From: Doryteuthis pealeii
Lineage: Eukaryota; Mollusca; Cephalopoda; Myopsida; Loliginidae
Assembly (NCBI GenBank): GCA_023376005.1
Contig: CM042138.1
Coordinates: forward strand, 91,409,276-91,473,275
Direction: 5' to 3'
Length of the DNA stretch: 64,000 bases
Shown here: one piece after another, positions 32,999 through 43,447 of the stretch
Numbering within the stretch: position 1 is the first letter of the stretch
Layout of the letters: every line of letters starts with the position of its first letter
Notes under the pieces: generated by a model
The model's database searches: none
Seen by the model: only the letters and a program-made list of their open reading frames with translations
What the model was told of the DNA's origin: nothing
Translations under genes and position numbers: made by a program

Positions 32999-33370
32999 TG
33001 AGAAGTAAATACACAAGCGATGTGTTTATGATACGGCTTTTTTTTAGCCGACAATTTTTGGGAGAATATGTGCTTACTGAAGTCGTACATAATTTTGTAA
33101 GTTAATAAATTAATAATTAATTAATTAGGCGGGCATACCTATTTAAATTTAATGCTAAACAAATCGAGAAAAATCAATCTCTGTATGTACATTTCGGCCT
33201 ATTATAGCTCTGCTGATGAGGCCTAATAGGCCGAAATGTACATACAGAGATTGATTTTTCTCGTTTGTTTAGCCTTACATTTAAATAGGTATGCCCGCCT
33301 AATTAATTAATTATTTATTAATTAACTTTCAAAATTAGGTACGACTTCAATTAAGCACATATTCTCCCAA
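32999..33370. mobile_element. Family 1 hammerhead element as a head-to-head palindrome
   Basis: Left arm (minus): leader AAGTAAATACACAAGCG, TTTAGCCGACAATTTTTGGG, then the tail and the 3' half of a hammerhead. Right arm (plus): a full hammerhead (33208-33249) followed by the same tail. Arms of about 140 bp match in reverse complement, with the junction falling inside stem-loop II of the left ribozyme (CCTATTA|TAGCTCTG). No tRNA-like head remains. Short TA arrays flank both sides. Confidence 0.8.
33208..33249 (+). ncRNA. Hammerhead ribozyme, minimal type I, intact core (family 1)
   Basis: CTCTG, CTGATGA, GGCC-TAATA-GGCC, GAA, ATGTACAT, A, CAGAG: identical in every ribozyme position to the minus-strand copy at 2162-2203, although the surrounding element has drifted and rearranged. 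A transcript crossing the whole palindrome would place this ribozyme opposite the complementary half of the left arm, which could compete with its folding. Confidence 0.85.
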
Positions 33371-33387
33371 TATATATATATATATAT

Positions 33388-34033
33388 AGTTAAGGATTAA
33401 AAAATAAGTCTTTATAATTTATGAGCAGACATAAATTATGAGCGTACCTGTAGTTAGAATTTTGAATATGGTCTGTTAGACTTTAAAATAACTGATTCCT
33501 TTGAGTTATTGGGGATGATGAGTGACAACAGAAATATTCCAACTGACCTTCCAGTATATAGGCGTGAGAATAAGTTTTAGTTAGATGCGAAAAGGCACCT
33601 TATCAGACAGGATATATTTTAATGGTTGGCAACTCCCCTGCGGCGGAATCAAATGGACTGGGTTGAAAATAAAAAGTTTGATCAAGAGACAACAACATTT
33701 TGTTGTGTTAATTAAATGTTAAAACAACCAATGTCCAGCCCAACACGAAAGAACCAACCCTTAAAAGAAGCCCAGCAGACCAACCAAAAAACATGGCGAC
33801 CGACGTAGAACAAACAAATAGAAGTGTAACAAGAAAGGTCATTATGTCATCTAATCTATCTAATTGTCTGTCTGTTTCACTATTATTCCGATGGACGATA
33901 CACTCGAGTGTTATAAATAACTGCATTTACAGCAGTCATTTAAAAAAAACAATCATTGTTTAATAAATGTTTTTCCATTACACACGACATATTAACAGAA
34001 GCGTTTAAACGTCGACTTCACATCAAAACGTGT
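33388..34033. other. Unassigned sequence
   Basis: No repeat partner or gene recognised in this stretch. Confidence 0.45.
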
Positions 34034-34037
34034 TTCA

Positions 34038-34096
<59 letters not shown>
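34034..34096. repeat. (TA)n microsatellite
   Basis: Uninterrupted TA run. Confidence 0.95.
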
Positions 34097-34098
<2 letters not shown>

Positions 34099-34242
34099 TT
34101 TGAGTACCAACTTTCTTGGAACAAGGTAATCTAGGCTGGTCCTATTCTCTACCAGTAGTTTGTTGTAGAGTTCAGGTTCCGTATGAGAGCTCAATGCTTA
34201 ATTTATATAAACAGAGCAAAATTATTTGTGAATGAAAAGGCC

Positions 34243-34412
34243 TTAAATATGGACCATTTCCACTCGTAGGTATTTGAGGCCCATCGAGCTTCGTCAAACC
34301 ACGTTTAAAAAAAAAAATTTAAATAATAAAAACTTGGACTGACGAAGCTCGGTGGGCCTCAGATACCCACGAGTGGAAATGGTCCATAATCACAATACCC
34401 CTGGTATTTAAG
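34243..34412. repeat. Inverted repeat with ~60-bp arms and hammerhead-like segments
   Basis: The arms are GGACCATTTCCACTCG..., with GGGCCTCA and GAGCTTCGTC inside, and their reverse complement ending CACGAGTGGAAATGGTCC. The loop is an A-rich spacer. On the plus strand (34349-34390) CTGACGA is followed by CTC-g-GTGGG pairing with CCCAC-GAG, then GAA and ATGGTCCAT. This fits a hammerhead except for the A-G closing pair of stem II and a poor stem I. Confidence 0.55.
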
Positions 34413-34415
34413 GCC

Positions 34416-34418
<3 letters not shown>

Positions 34419-34462
<44 letters not shown>

Positions 34463-34472
34463 TATATATATT
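34419..34472. repeat. (TA)n microsatellite
   Basis: TA run with one AATA step near 34454. Confidence 0.9.
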
Positions 34473-34617
34473 CTTGGTAATGAGGATCATTCATGTGTAG
34501 TTTAACCGTTGTGATACAGGTAAACCGTAATGAGAGCTCGATGCTCCTAGCGTCAGTGAATGGTCGGACAGAGCAAATATTCAATAAATGAAGGAAAACA
34601 CTTTAAATGTGCTTCAT

Positions 34618-34661
34618 TGCAATAATTTATTTCAACTGCATTAGTGCAGTATCTTCAGGCA
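34618..34661 (-). ncRNA. Hammerhead-like motif (34.6-kb family)
   Basis: Minus strand: TGC (stem I), CTGAAGA, T-ACTGCA-CTAA-TGCAGT-T (6-bp stem II but T-T at the closing position), GAA, ATAAATTAT (3-bp stem III with AAT loop), T, GCA. The core residues are right; the closing pair normally G-C is T-T. A related copy at 39100-39160 has lost this section. Confidence 0.4.
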
Positions 34662-34679
34662 TGAGCAAAATCATGATAT

Positions 34680-35175
34680 TGTTGCATAGCTTGCAACGGA
34701 CGATTCCTCTTCCGGTCAAAAGACAAAGAGAAAGATAAAAATATATATTTAAAAAAGGGAGAATGGAAGAGAGGTTTCGGTCAAGAAGCAGGGAGAAAAT
34801 GCAGAAATAGATGAAAGAAAAAAAGGAAAACGGAAGCAGAGTCTTCCGGTGAGGAGGCGGAGAGAAAGATAAAGAAATATATATATGTTATCAGATCAAA
34901 ACGATAAAGCGTGGGCATATTTTTGTATAAAAAGGCCTAGCGGATGAAGGGTCAAATCAGTCCCCAGTAGCAGCCGAGAAGGCAACCTCGTCTCCCATCA
35001 ACCATCGGGCATTTCCACTGTGAACACCGTCGCCGCCTTTGCCAACACCCGGCATTTTCATTGTGAACACTTGTCGACCCTCACCACCACACACCGAAGA
35101 AAATAAAGACGGGTCCTATTTTCATATATACGTATCTGTGATTTTATTGAAGTCCAGTCAAGCGGCAATACAACA
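34680..35175 (+). mobile_element. Solo LTR with 4-bp target duplication
   Basis: Begins TGTTGCATAG and ends GCAATACAACA, so the termini are the inverted pair TGTTG/CAACA. It is bounded by ATAT on both sides (34676-34679 and 35176-35179). Inside, in order, are a TATA box (TATAAAAAGG at 34926), a GC-richer transcribed region, an AATAAA signal at 35102 and a terminal GATTTTATTG segment. A related locus at 39130-39150 runs from the left-flank family straight into AATACTGAAAAAATTCCCAAG, consistent with an empty site. No internal retroviral-type coding sequence is present. The superfamily (Ty3-like or BEL-like) is not resolved. Confidence 0.75.
34926..34935 (+). promoter_or_regulatory. TATA box of the solo LTR
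   Basis: TATAAAAAGG about 246 bp from the LTR start and about 175 bp ahead of an AATAAA polyadenylation signal, a spacing fit for U3-R in a short LTR. Confidence 0.55.
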
Positions 35176-35329
35176 ATATTACTGAGAAATTCCCAAGAAA
35201 CAGTTGTTTAAATTTCTCAATTTTGGAGGGTACGTCTTATTTTAGGATGGTAGGAGGTGCGAGGCTAGGAAATTTGAATGAACCGAGGGGGATTGGAAGA
35301 GGATAGGGTATATTCTAGTTAAATAGGTA

Positions 35330-35625
35330 GTTAATTGCCTGGTTCTTTCATTGATCACTAATTAGGACTGAGTCTATTCTAGTAGTGACCACCCCCAGCA
35401 GATTTAACAGGTGTGAATTCAGAGTTTTCCTTCTCCTAGACTGGTTTGCTAACCAAGGTTAAAGAGCTCAGTCTGTCCTAGTATTTTACCCATAGCTGGC
35501 GGGGGAGTAATTGGATTCATACCTTTCCCAACGGTATTAGTGCTATGTGAACTGCAGCTTCGTCAAGGATTTGAACTCGGGTCAACGAGTCCATTTCCTA
35601 CGACTATAACCACGCACCTTCTGTT
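35330..35625 (-). mobile_element. SINE family S1, near full length
   Basis: Minus-strand head with GGTGCGTGGTTATAGTCGTA (A box) and CCGAGTTCAAATCCTTGACG (B box), body with AATACCGTTGGGAA, CCAGCTATGGGTAAAATAC and GAGAAGGAAAACTCTGAATT, ending in CTACTAGAATAGACTCAGTC. Confidence 0.8.
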
Positions 35626-35934
35626 ATTTTTAATCGTTAGTAAGACATCTAAAAATATAATGTGTTGTTGGATATTCGTTCGTAACTGAAATGGGTAATT
35701 TAGTTTTATTTAGTCTATCCGTAATTTTTATTAAATCCCGTTCTTATGTATACGTGAACAAAATGTCAGTACAAAGAAAATTTCTGGGAATTATATATCT
35801 AACAAGGACTGTGTCGAAGAATCCAAGAAAAAGATATGCGAGAACGACACTATTAGGCGATTGCATTAGCAAGTCAAATTTTCTTTTATAAAACGTGTCA
35901 TGGACTAACCATGTGTGGGTCATAAAAGACAACT
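35626..35934. other. Unassigned sequence
   Basis: Only chance frames of 66 and 62 codons on opposite strands; no recognisable domain. Confidence 0.4.
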
Positions 35935-36505
35935 TTGGTTTGGTTTGTTTTACGGCATATCAAACTCAGTGGGTCATTTAATGCCGATAAAGTTTTGAAA
36001 TAAATCAATTCTTAATGGATAATACAATTTTTTTATAAATACATTTTTCTATTTAAACAATAGATGGGACCCTAACAGGTACTACCACTCCGGGTCAGAG
36101 TGGACCAGGGAACAATGGTGATAAAGGGGTGCTCCACATTCTCAGAACCTCCAAAACTGGAACCTCACCATCAGATAGAGTTTAACGTAATTCCCAGGAC
36201 ATGTAGCCCCTTAGTCACTGCCTTCTAGCACCCATATGATAAAAAGTTTTGGGGCTTGCTATAAGAGCAATAGGGTTAGGGTAATCATATAGGTGCTAGG
36301 GCTTGACGTTACCAGCCGATTGATCGGAGGGGGCCCCTCCGACCGCCCGTCTAGCCTAAGTAAGGTTCTAAGTGGAGTGTTGCAGGTCATGGACTGCTCA
36401 TCCACCAAGACTGTTCTTAAGCATCCCGGGTCGCCACCCACTTGGGGGAATCGTACCACTCTGCAGATGCGCAGTCGGTGCATTCTAACGCTCCACCGAC
36501 ACGGT
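35935..36505 (+). repeat. Family D repeat, near full length
   Basis: From GGTTTGGTTTGTTTTACGGC through ATGGGACCCTAACAGGTAC, CCGGGTCAGAGTGGACCAG, ATCAGATAGAGTTTAACG, TAGCACCCATATGATAAAAA, GGGCTTGACGTTACCAGC, CTCCGACCGCCCGTCTAGCC, GTTGCAGGTCATGGACTGCT and CTGCAGATGCGCAGTCGGTG. No protein match is evident in any frame. Confidence 0.8.
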
Positions 36506-36568
36506 GGAAAAGATAACTAAGTAATTTAGAGACAGGTAGTGTATGAATAATAAGAAATAGAGTTATAG

Positions 36569-36610
36569 CCACACTGATGAAAGGTGATACCTTGAAACAC
36601 GTGTCTGTGG
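36569..36610 (+). ncRNA. Hammerhead ribozyme, minimal type I, intact (family 3)
   Basis: CCACA (stem I), CTGATGA, AAGGT-GAT-ACCTT (5-bp stem II), GAA, ACACGTGT (fully self-complementary stem III), C as cleavage nucleotide, TGTGG, which pairs perfectly with CCACA. All core positions match consensus and C17 is the preferred cleavage base. The sequence is unrelated to families 1 and 2 outside the core. A TA/AATA-rich tract follows within 20 bp. The degraded motif near 45738 has the same stem I side (CCACA) and stem III (ACACGTGT), so the two may share an ancestor. Confidence 0.85.
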
Positions 36611-36624
36611 ATTACTTAATTATT

Positions 36625-36665
36625 ATATATTATATATATATATAATATATATATAATATATAATA
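36625..36665. repeat. Interrupted (TA)n tract next to family 3 HHR
   Basis: TA steps broken by AATA units. Confidence 0.85.
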
Positions 36666-36842
36666 ATATTCTACTCAAATAACAACACCAACATAAAAAG
36701 AGGAATATTTTTCTGTCAATAAATTCCATATTGTTCCTCAATATTTGTGGGGTGGGGGTGGGGGTGGAAATAACATATTTGGCAAAATCCAACAGCAAAA
36801 TGGAATTCAAAAGTAGAGGAATAAAAGCAGATAAAACACAAA

Positions 36843-36957
36843 AACTTCATTCAATTGGTATTTCACCTCGGTGTATTAACGAGACTTCATCGGATTTTTT
36901 ATTCTTATGAAGCCTTGTTGATACACCGAGGCGAAATACAAATTGTTTGTGTTTTCC
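36843..36957. repeat. Inverted repeat with ~45-bp arms
   Basis: CAATTGGTATTTCACCTCGG with TGTATTAACGAGACTTCAT on the left mirrors ATGAAGCCTTGTTGATACA with CCGAGGCGAAATACAAATTG on the right. The minus strand of the left arm has CCGATGA...CTCG/CGAG...GAA, a faint hammerhead echo too degraded to call. Confidence 0.65.
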
Positions 36958-37210
36958 CTGCTTTTATTCCTTAATTTTTAAATTACACAAACACACACAT
37001 ATGTGTAATTCATATATGTCTGTCCGTTCGTGTGTGTAGCATAACAATGGTCACGCTACCAGAACGGTATTTGTCGCATAGGCCAAACTCAAGTTGTAGT
37101 ATTTGTCGTCGTTAGTAGTAGTAGTCATCGTTATTTCAGAAACAGCATACACGTAAGTTGTATAGTCCAAAGGGGGTTTGTATTAATTTCTAGGCTCGTG
37201 GGTTATTTTT

Positions 37211-37970
<760 letters not shown>

Positions 37971-38126
37971 AATTTAGCAGTAAATAACACAATAGCAGAT
38001 AAGACGTAAAATATAGTATTGTTGATTATTGCAGATTCGTAAGGTATTTACGAATCTGCAATAATCAACAATAATATATTTTACGTCTTATCTGCTATTG
38101 TGTTATTTACTGCTAAATTTTAAAAG
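37971..38126. repeat. Near-perfect inverted repeat, ~73-bp arms
   Basis: Left arm AAATTTAGCAGTAAATAACA, CAATAGCAGATAAGACG, TTGATTATTGCAGATTCG; the right arm is the reverse complement, with a loop of only about 8 nt (TAAGGTAT) around 38041-38048. Arm mismatches are few, so it is either young or maintained. Confidence 0.85.
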
Positions 38127-38189
38127 AAAAGCTGAGCGAACATTCTCTACGTGTGATAAGTACGTCATTTTGGGCAGGTGTATTTGTAG

Positions 38190-38540
38190 AAACTAAAAGA
38201 CATGTGAATATACCACAGTATGATAATTTGATTATTACAACGTTTGATATATTTACTTAAGAGCTATTGCTAAATAGTTCAATATGTAAAAAGTATAATA
38301 ATCTTGATTTAAATGTTTTCTTTTTTTTTTCAGTCTTTTCATTTTTTATTTATGTTCGATTGAAACATATTAGCGTCATCGTTCCGCATGCTAAACTCTG
38401 CTCTTTATCTTTCCCCTACCCCATTTCATTACTTATTATTGTATTTTTCTGTTTAGCATTCCTTTTTATTCGCCAGATTCCAGAATCGGAAATTCACTAC
38501 TAGATTCAATTTAACGTTATACCCAGGATATGCAGTGCAT
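38190..38540 (+). mobile_element. Family C2 fragment
   Basis: GTGAATATACCACAGTATGA, ATTATTACAACGTTTGATAT and TTTACTTAAGAGCTATTGC match the 5' part of C2; the CTAGCAGG end and the right-end block are missing. Confidence 0.6.
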
Positions 38541-39020
38541 TGTTGTTTTTGCACTTAATTCTTTTGATCCTCACTGTATCTGTTTGTGTTCAGTGTAATA
38601 AGAAAAATATTTAGAGGAATATAAAAAAACAAAAAAAAACAATAAACTGGTAACAATTTATTTATACGCTTGTTGTAGGTAATGTAATAAAGTTCGTATC
38701 AAGTTATAGATTTGATATGAATTATATTTCGAAAAAATTCCTCAGAGGTAGAATTTTTCTTGCTGAATCAGATTATCGTTTATTCGATTTTCTTTCAAAC
38801 TCACAAGAAAAAGGTCGAAAGGAATTGGAGGTGATTTCTTCATTAAACTCAATATAATCAGCTGACTCATGCAACAGCGATACAGTACAAAAAATGTTTA
38901 AAAATAATCAATTCTGAAATAAAAAAATGAATAATGTACATGATGAAAACTGAACCATTTCGTACATGAGTTTTATTTCACTTGTATAAAAGTGCGTGCA
39001 AAAAGTTCCATCCTTCTTTT
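38541..39020. other. Unassigned AT-rich sequence
   Basis: No feature recognised. Confidence 0.45.
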
Positions 39021-39031
39021 TATTATATATA

Positions 39032-39066
<35 letters not shown>

Positions 39067-39454
39067 AATATATAATATATATTATATATAAAGAATGAAG
39101 GAACAAACTTTAAATTTGCCTCATTACAATAATTTGTTGAATACTGAAAAAATTCCCAAGAAACAATAGTTTAAATCTATCAATTTGGGGACGGGTGTCT
39201 TATTTTGGAGGGTAGTGGGGCGTCGCTAGGAAATTTAAATGAAGTAGGAGGGGCTGGCGAGGATAGGAGATAAGTTAGGTGAACAAATATCTGGGCTGAC
39301 TGACAAAATTAGGATGGGAGTTGAAATATAACAAATTAGTTACTGTCCGTCCACTGACTGGCACTAGGCATATTGAGGTCTCATTACGGTTTATCTGCAT
39401 CATTTTTGGTTAGACCACACATGGAAAGATCCTACCAAAATATATATAATATAT

Positions 39455-39499
<45 letters not shown>

Positions 39500-39500
39500 A
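39021..39500. repeat. TA/AATA arrays (39021-39090, 39436-39500) around a relative of the solo-LTR target
   Basis: Between the two arrays, 39091-39200 resembles 34560-34640 joined to 35176-35230 (GAATGAAGGAACAAACTTTA, CAATAATTTGTTGAATACTG, AATTCCCAAGAAACAATAG). It lacks both the hammerhead-like motif and the LTR. Confidence 0.6.
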
Positions 39501-40077
39501 GAAAACATACAAGGATATACAACATTAAATAATCAAAAATCTAAACATACACACATACGGTTTAACAAAACATTAAAATCATTTTGTAAGATTTCTAAGA
39601 AAGGAAAGGTTTGAGAGTACATTCGAAATGAGCAAAAATACGTTGGTTTGGTTGTTTCCTTGGTTGATAGATTTTAACAGTATATCAATCCGTTATTTCA
39701 TGCTAAGAGGTTAGGAAACAATATATGTTTTATATCTATATGTATACTTTTGTAGTTAACAGTTTTAACGATATGTTAGCATTCTCGGGTATTGGGTTAA
39801 GGGGTTAATTTTCTATGGTATTGATCAGGTTTGTGTTGATAATTTTTGGTATAATTTCATTTCTCTCAAAAATCGATAGACTGTTATCTATTTCTCTGAA
39901 TGTTTGAGATGAGGCTTGATGATTCGAATTATCTGTGTTATTCGGACTATTATCCGAATAAAGATGAGGACAATAGTCTGAATAACGCAGATAATACTAG
40001 AATGTTATTTATGTTGACTTTTTCAAATAGATCTTTCAAATTATTTGTATTAAAAAACAGTTACTGATGAGAGCAAA
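39501..40077. other. Unassigned sequence with short palindrome near 39930-39995
   Basis: ATTATCTGTGTTATTCGGAC-TATT is mirrored by AATAGTCTGAATAACGCAGA; a family D-like GGTTGATAGATTTTAACAG occurs near 39662. Otherwise nothing recognised. Confidence 0.5.
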
Positions 40078-40920
40078 ACTTGGTTGATTGGTAGGGTTTT
40101 ACGGCATGTTGGGTTAATTTATGCTAAAGACGTTTTGAATACCCCCGTGGACTGAATAAAGGGTTGGGTTCAATGTTCCGTGATGGCTCCTATTCGACAA
40201 GAAGATTGCGAGTCCGAAAAGAAGGTTCCGAGTCCGAGAAGGTTCCCGAGTCCGACAAGAAATGTCTGGAGAAGACCGGAGGGTACATCGACCGAAACGT
40301 TGTACAGATTAACAATGAAGATGAGTCCAAATAATACAAATAGTACTAAAGACGTTTTGTTTTACTCATTTTTAATGCGTACACGTTTTAACATACATTT
40401 TTAAACTAATGTTTTTTCTATTTAACCCATAGATAAGACCATAACAGGTACTAACGCTTCGGATCCGAGTGGAGCTGGGAGTAATGGAGAGGAAGGGGTA
40501 TTTTAACTTCTCAAGATGCAGTTTAATCCATACCCTCGACATTAAGACCGTCAGTCACCGCCTTCTAGCATATATACGATAAAAGAGTGATAGGTGATAG
40601 CGCTTGATCTAACCGGCCGATTGATCGGAGGGGCCTCTCCGACCGACCGTCTATACTAATTAAAGGACAAAGGGGGGTGTTGCATGTCATGGACTGCTCA
40701 GCCACCAGGGTTCCATCCTTAAGAATGATAGGTCGCCACCCACGGCCAACTGGTGGCCTTATTGGTGTGGGGGTCTTACCCCTCTGCAGAGGGGACGTCG
40801 GTGTATTGTAACGCCAAAGCCGAGAGAGCTGGAGAGCAAAATCTCCGCATTTCAATGAGGAAGTGTTTGACAGTGCAAGGTGTTTGTTGGTTGAAATGTA
40901 GATATAGCTATGGAATATAG
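40078..40920 (+). repeat. Family D repeat containing a 21-bp-minisatellite/HHR-like insert
   Basis: The left end TTGGTAGGGTTTTACGGCAT is interrupted at about 40132 by a segment related to 17283-17630 and 17100-17190: GGACTGAATAAAGGGTTGGG, TTCCGTGATGGCTCC, short GAGTCCGAAAAGAAGGTTCC units, then CTGGAGA...CGAAACGTTGTACAGATTA. Family D resumes near 40330 with AAAGACGTTTTGTTTTACTC and continues to AACGCCAAAGCCGAGAG. The AAAGACGTTTTG on both sides of the insert suggests a target duplication. Confidence 0.7.
40263..40311 (+). ncRNA. Hammerhead-like motif, degraded
   Basis: CTGGAGA (A6 changed to G), a stem II region, GAA, ACGTTGT (2-bp stem III), A, CAGA. It is the plus-strand relative of 17143-17190. 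The core change argues against activity. Confidence 0.3.
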
Positions 40921-41232
40921 AAAATAAAAGTAGATCTATTATAATAATCAGAGGTATATCTTTAAAAAGAAAGAAAGAAAAAACATTACATTTTGGAAAT
41001 CTTTGAACATCTGACTGTTGACATTCTTGTGTTTGACCAGAAATGTTTTTTCCCCAAAAAGTTAGTCACTGGTTTGCCGCTCAAACATTTAACATTGTTT
41101 TTTATTTATTTCAACAATAAGAAAGTACCTAGAGAATCCGCTTCTTGAAATAAACTTCCATCTTAGAAACTTCCATGGTTGACATTAAAACAGGCTAGTT
41201 GTCTCATTTCAACATTTGTCTTGGTTTCTCTT

Positions 41233-41852
41233 TCCAAAGACAAAACCGCCCTGTCGGCTGGGGCGTTAGAATGCACCGACTGCACCTCTGCAGAGGGGTA
41301 AGACTCCCCCAATGGGGCCACCTGTTGGCCGTGGGTGGCGACCCGTGATGCTTAAGGATAGAGCCCAGGTGGATGACCAGTTCATGACATGCAATACTCC
41401 ACTTTGGCCCTATCTTGGGCTAGACGGGCGGTCGGAGAGGCCCCATCCGATCAATCAGCTGGTCACGTCAAGCCCTAGCACCTATATGATTTCCCCAACC
41501 CTATTGCCTTTATGGCAAGCCCCAATCCCTTTTTATCATATGGGTGCTAGAAGGCGGTGGCTGCGGGTCTACATGTCCTGGGAATGACGTTAAACTCTAT
41601 CTGATGGTGAGGTTCCAGTTTTGGAGGTTTGGGGAATGTGGAGCACCCCTTCATCACCATTGCTCCCTGGTCCACTCTGACCCGGAGTGGTAGTACCTGT
41701 TAGGGTCCCATCTATGGGTTAAATAGAAAAATGTATTTATAAAAAAATTGTATTATCCATTAAGAATTGATTTATTTCAAAACTTTATCGGCATTAAATG
41801 ACCCACTGAGGTTGATATGCCGTAAAACAAAACAAACCAAACCAAACCAAAG
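41233..41852 (-). repeat. Family D repeat, minus copy
   Basis: From GGGGCGTTAGAATGCACCGA to CCGTAAAACAAAACAAACCA it is the reverse complement of the plus copy at 35935-36505 over nearly its full length. Together with 40078-40920 it forms an inverted pair about 310 bp apart. Confidence 0.8.
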
Positions 41853-41867
41853 ACAAAAGAGAGACTC

Positions 41868-41965
41868 GCCGTGGAACAGTGGCTAACACGCTGGACTGCG
41901 ACATCGTAGTAAACGAGTTAAAACTCCAGTCGCACTATTATGAGAAAAATCGATAATCTCAATCT
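41868..41965 (+). mobile_element. tRNA-like SINE head (family S3)
   Basis: GTGGAACAGTGGCTAACACG (A box-like) and AGTTAAAACTCCAGTCGC (degraded B box) with CTGGACTGCGACATCGTAG between them, as in the minus copy at 20500-20675. It follows directly on the family D copy. Confidence 0.55.
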
Positions 41966-42330
41966 GAAGTCAAAATAAACGTTTCTCGTGTAAGTCTCAT
42001 CAACTTTTACAAATTAATCGAATTGGAATACAAAACTTTTGAACGAATTTTAATAGAATATAAATCTCGGGAAGAACTCACACTTAGCAGAGCCACATAT
42101 TATTTTGCCGGGGCAATTGAACGGCGAAGGGGAAAATAAATTGAATTAATAAACAATAATTTACATGAAATAAAAATAAAACAAAAAATAAGTAAAATCC
42201 TTCGAGTATCGGCTGGGTTTCTTAAAAGAAGCAGGGAAATAGTTTAAGAATGTGAAGATATTTTTTTTTTACTACACCCACATATATACGTGTATATGCG
42301 TGCATATCACACGCACATTATATATATATA

Positions 42331-42369
<39 letters not shown>

Positions 42370-42704
42370 CCAGGGAAACTGTTTAAAATATGTAATTTGC
42401 ACATAAGTAGATTTTCTCTCTCAGGGTATTATTTATAGAAAACCGCTTGAAGCTTTTCATTGCAACTTACAGTTGACTCATAACTGAAAATTAAACACTC
42501 CACGACTAAATCTTCATCTATAGACTTTCTCTAGCAATATTTCGACCTGTGATTTTATCTCTACCAATTTGTAAGGATGTATTTCCAACCGTTTTTGCTA
42601 AATTTCCCAGTACTTATGACCTGAGATCTTCGAATAATTTTACGTAAAATACACAAACACGATCCACCTGTTTGTTTAGTTATTTATCTATTTATTTATT
42701 AATT

Positions 42705-43205
42705 CACTAGCAGGACCTGTGGATATACCAAAGTATAATTATTACTACGTTTGATATGTTTACTTAAGAGTTATTGCCAAAATAGTTCAATATACAAAAA
42801 TGATAATCTAGATTTAACTCTTTCTCCCTATTTTTATTTTACTTTCTTTTCTTCTATTCATCTTTTCATAATGTTGATTGAAAAAGATTAGTGTTATAGT
42901 TTCCGTACGCTCACCCCCTCTATCTTTCCTCTAGTCTCTTTTTATTTTTTCTGTGCAGCATGTCCCCTTTCTTCCCTTTCTTACTTTATAATCAAAATGG
43001 ATTGGTCCATTATTTAGCTGAGGTGAAGACATTCCCACACAAAAAAAAAAAAATCGGTGGATAAGGAACACAAGATAACCAGGATTTATATTTCTACGTT
43101 TCATCTTGTGTGTTTTGGACGGTGTGATTTTTAACCAGAGGGTGTTGCAAGATGATAACGATCGTGCAAATAAGGAATACGACTATTAATATATAGATGT
43201 TTTAA
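42705..43205 (+). mobile_element. Family C2 element, full length
   Basis: Starts ACTAGCAGGACCTGTGGATA and ends near GATGATAACGATCGTGCAA with ACTATTAATATATAG. The interior has TTTACTTAAGAGTTATTGCC, a pyrimidine-rich stretch and TGGTCCATTATTTAGCTGAG. Duplicated at 54580-55085. Confidence 0.75.
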
Positions 43206-43447
43206 TGTTGAATGATCTACCCTAATAATTAATTAAAAAGAAAACAACCCGGCATAAAAAAAAATACACTCAATTACAGAAGAATTGATAACTTTTAAAT
43301 GAAATATCTTTTTTTTTTGGTCTAAACATACAGAAAAAAAAAGATTAAAAAATTCTTGTGAATTTGTTTACAAAAAAGAAATGAACTGAAAAAATGTCAC
43401 GTGACCTATCTTAGTATTGAAGGTTATTGTTGATGAAAACAATTTCA

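Noticed and set aside
33708..33926. 72-codon minus-strand frame with a hydrophobic segment
   Set aside because: A possible membrane segment alone in a short frame with no neighbours or motif is not enough; hydrophobic runs are expected in AT-rich sequence.
36843..36957. Hammerhead ribozyme in the 36.9-kb inverted repeat
   Set aside because: The core reads CCGATGA or CTTATGA, an extra base precedes stem II, and stem I has no partner.
39091..39200. A second solo LTR near 39.1 kb
   Set aside because: Only the flanking repeat is shared with 34.6-35.2 kb; LTR termini, TATA box and AATAAA are absent, so it is better read as an empty relative.
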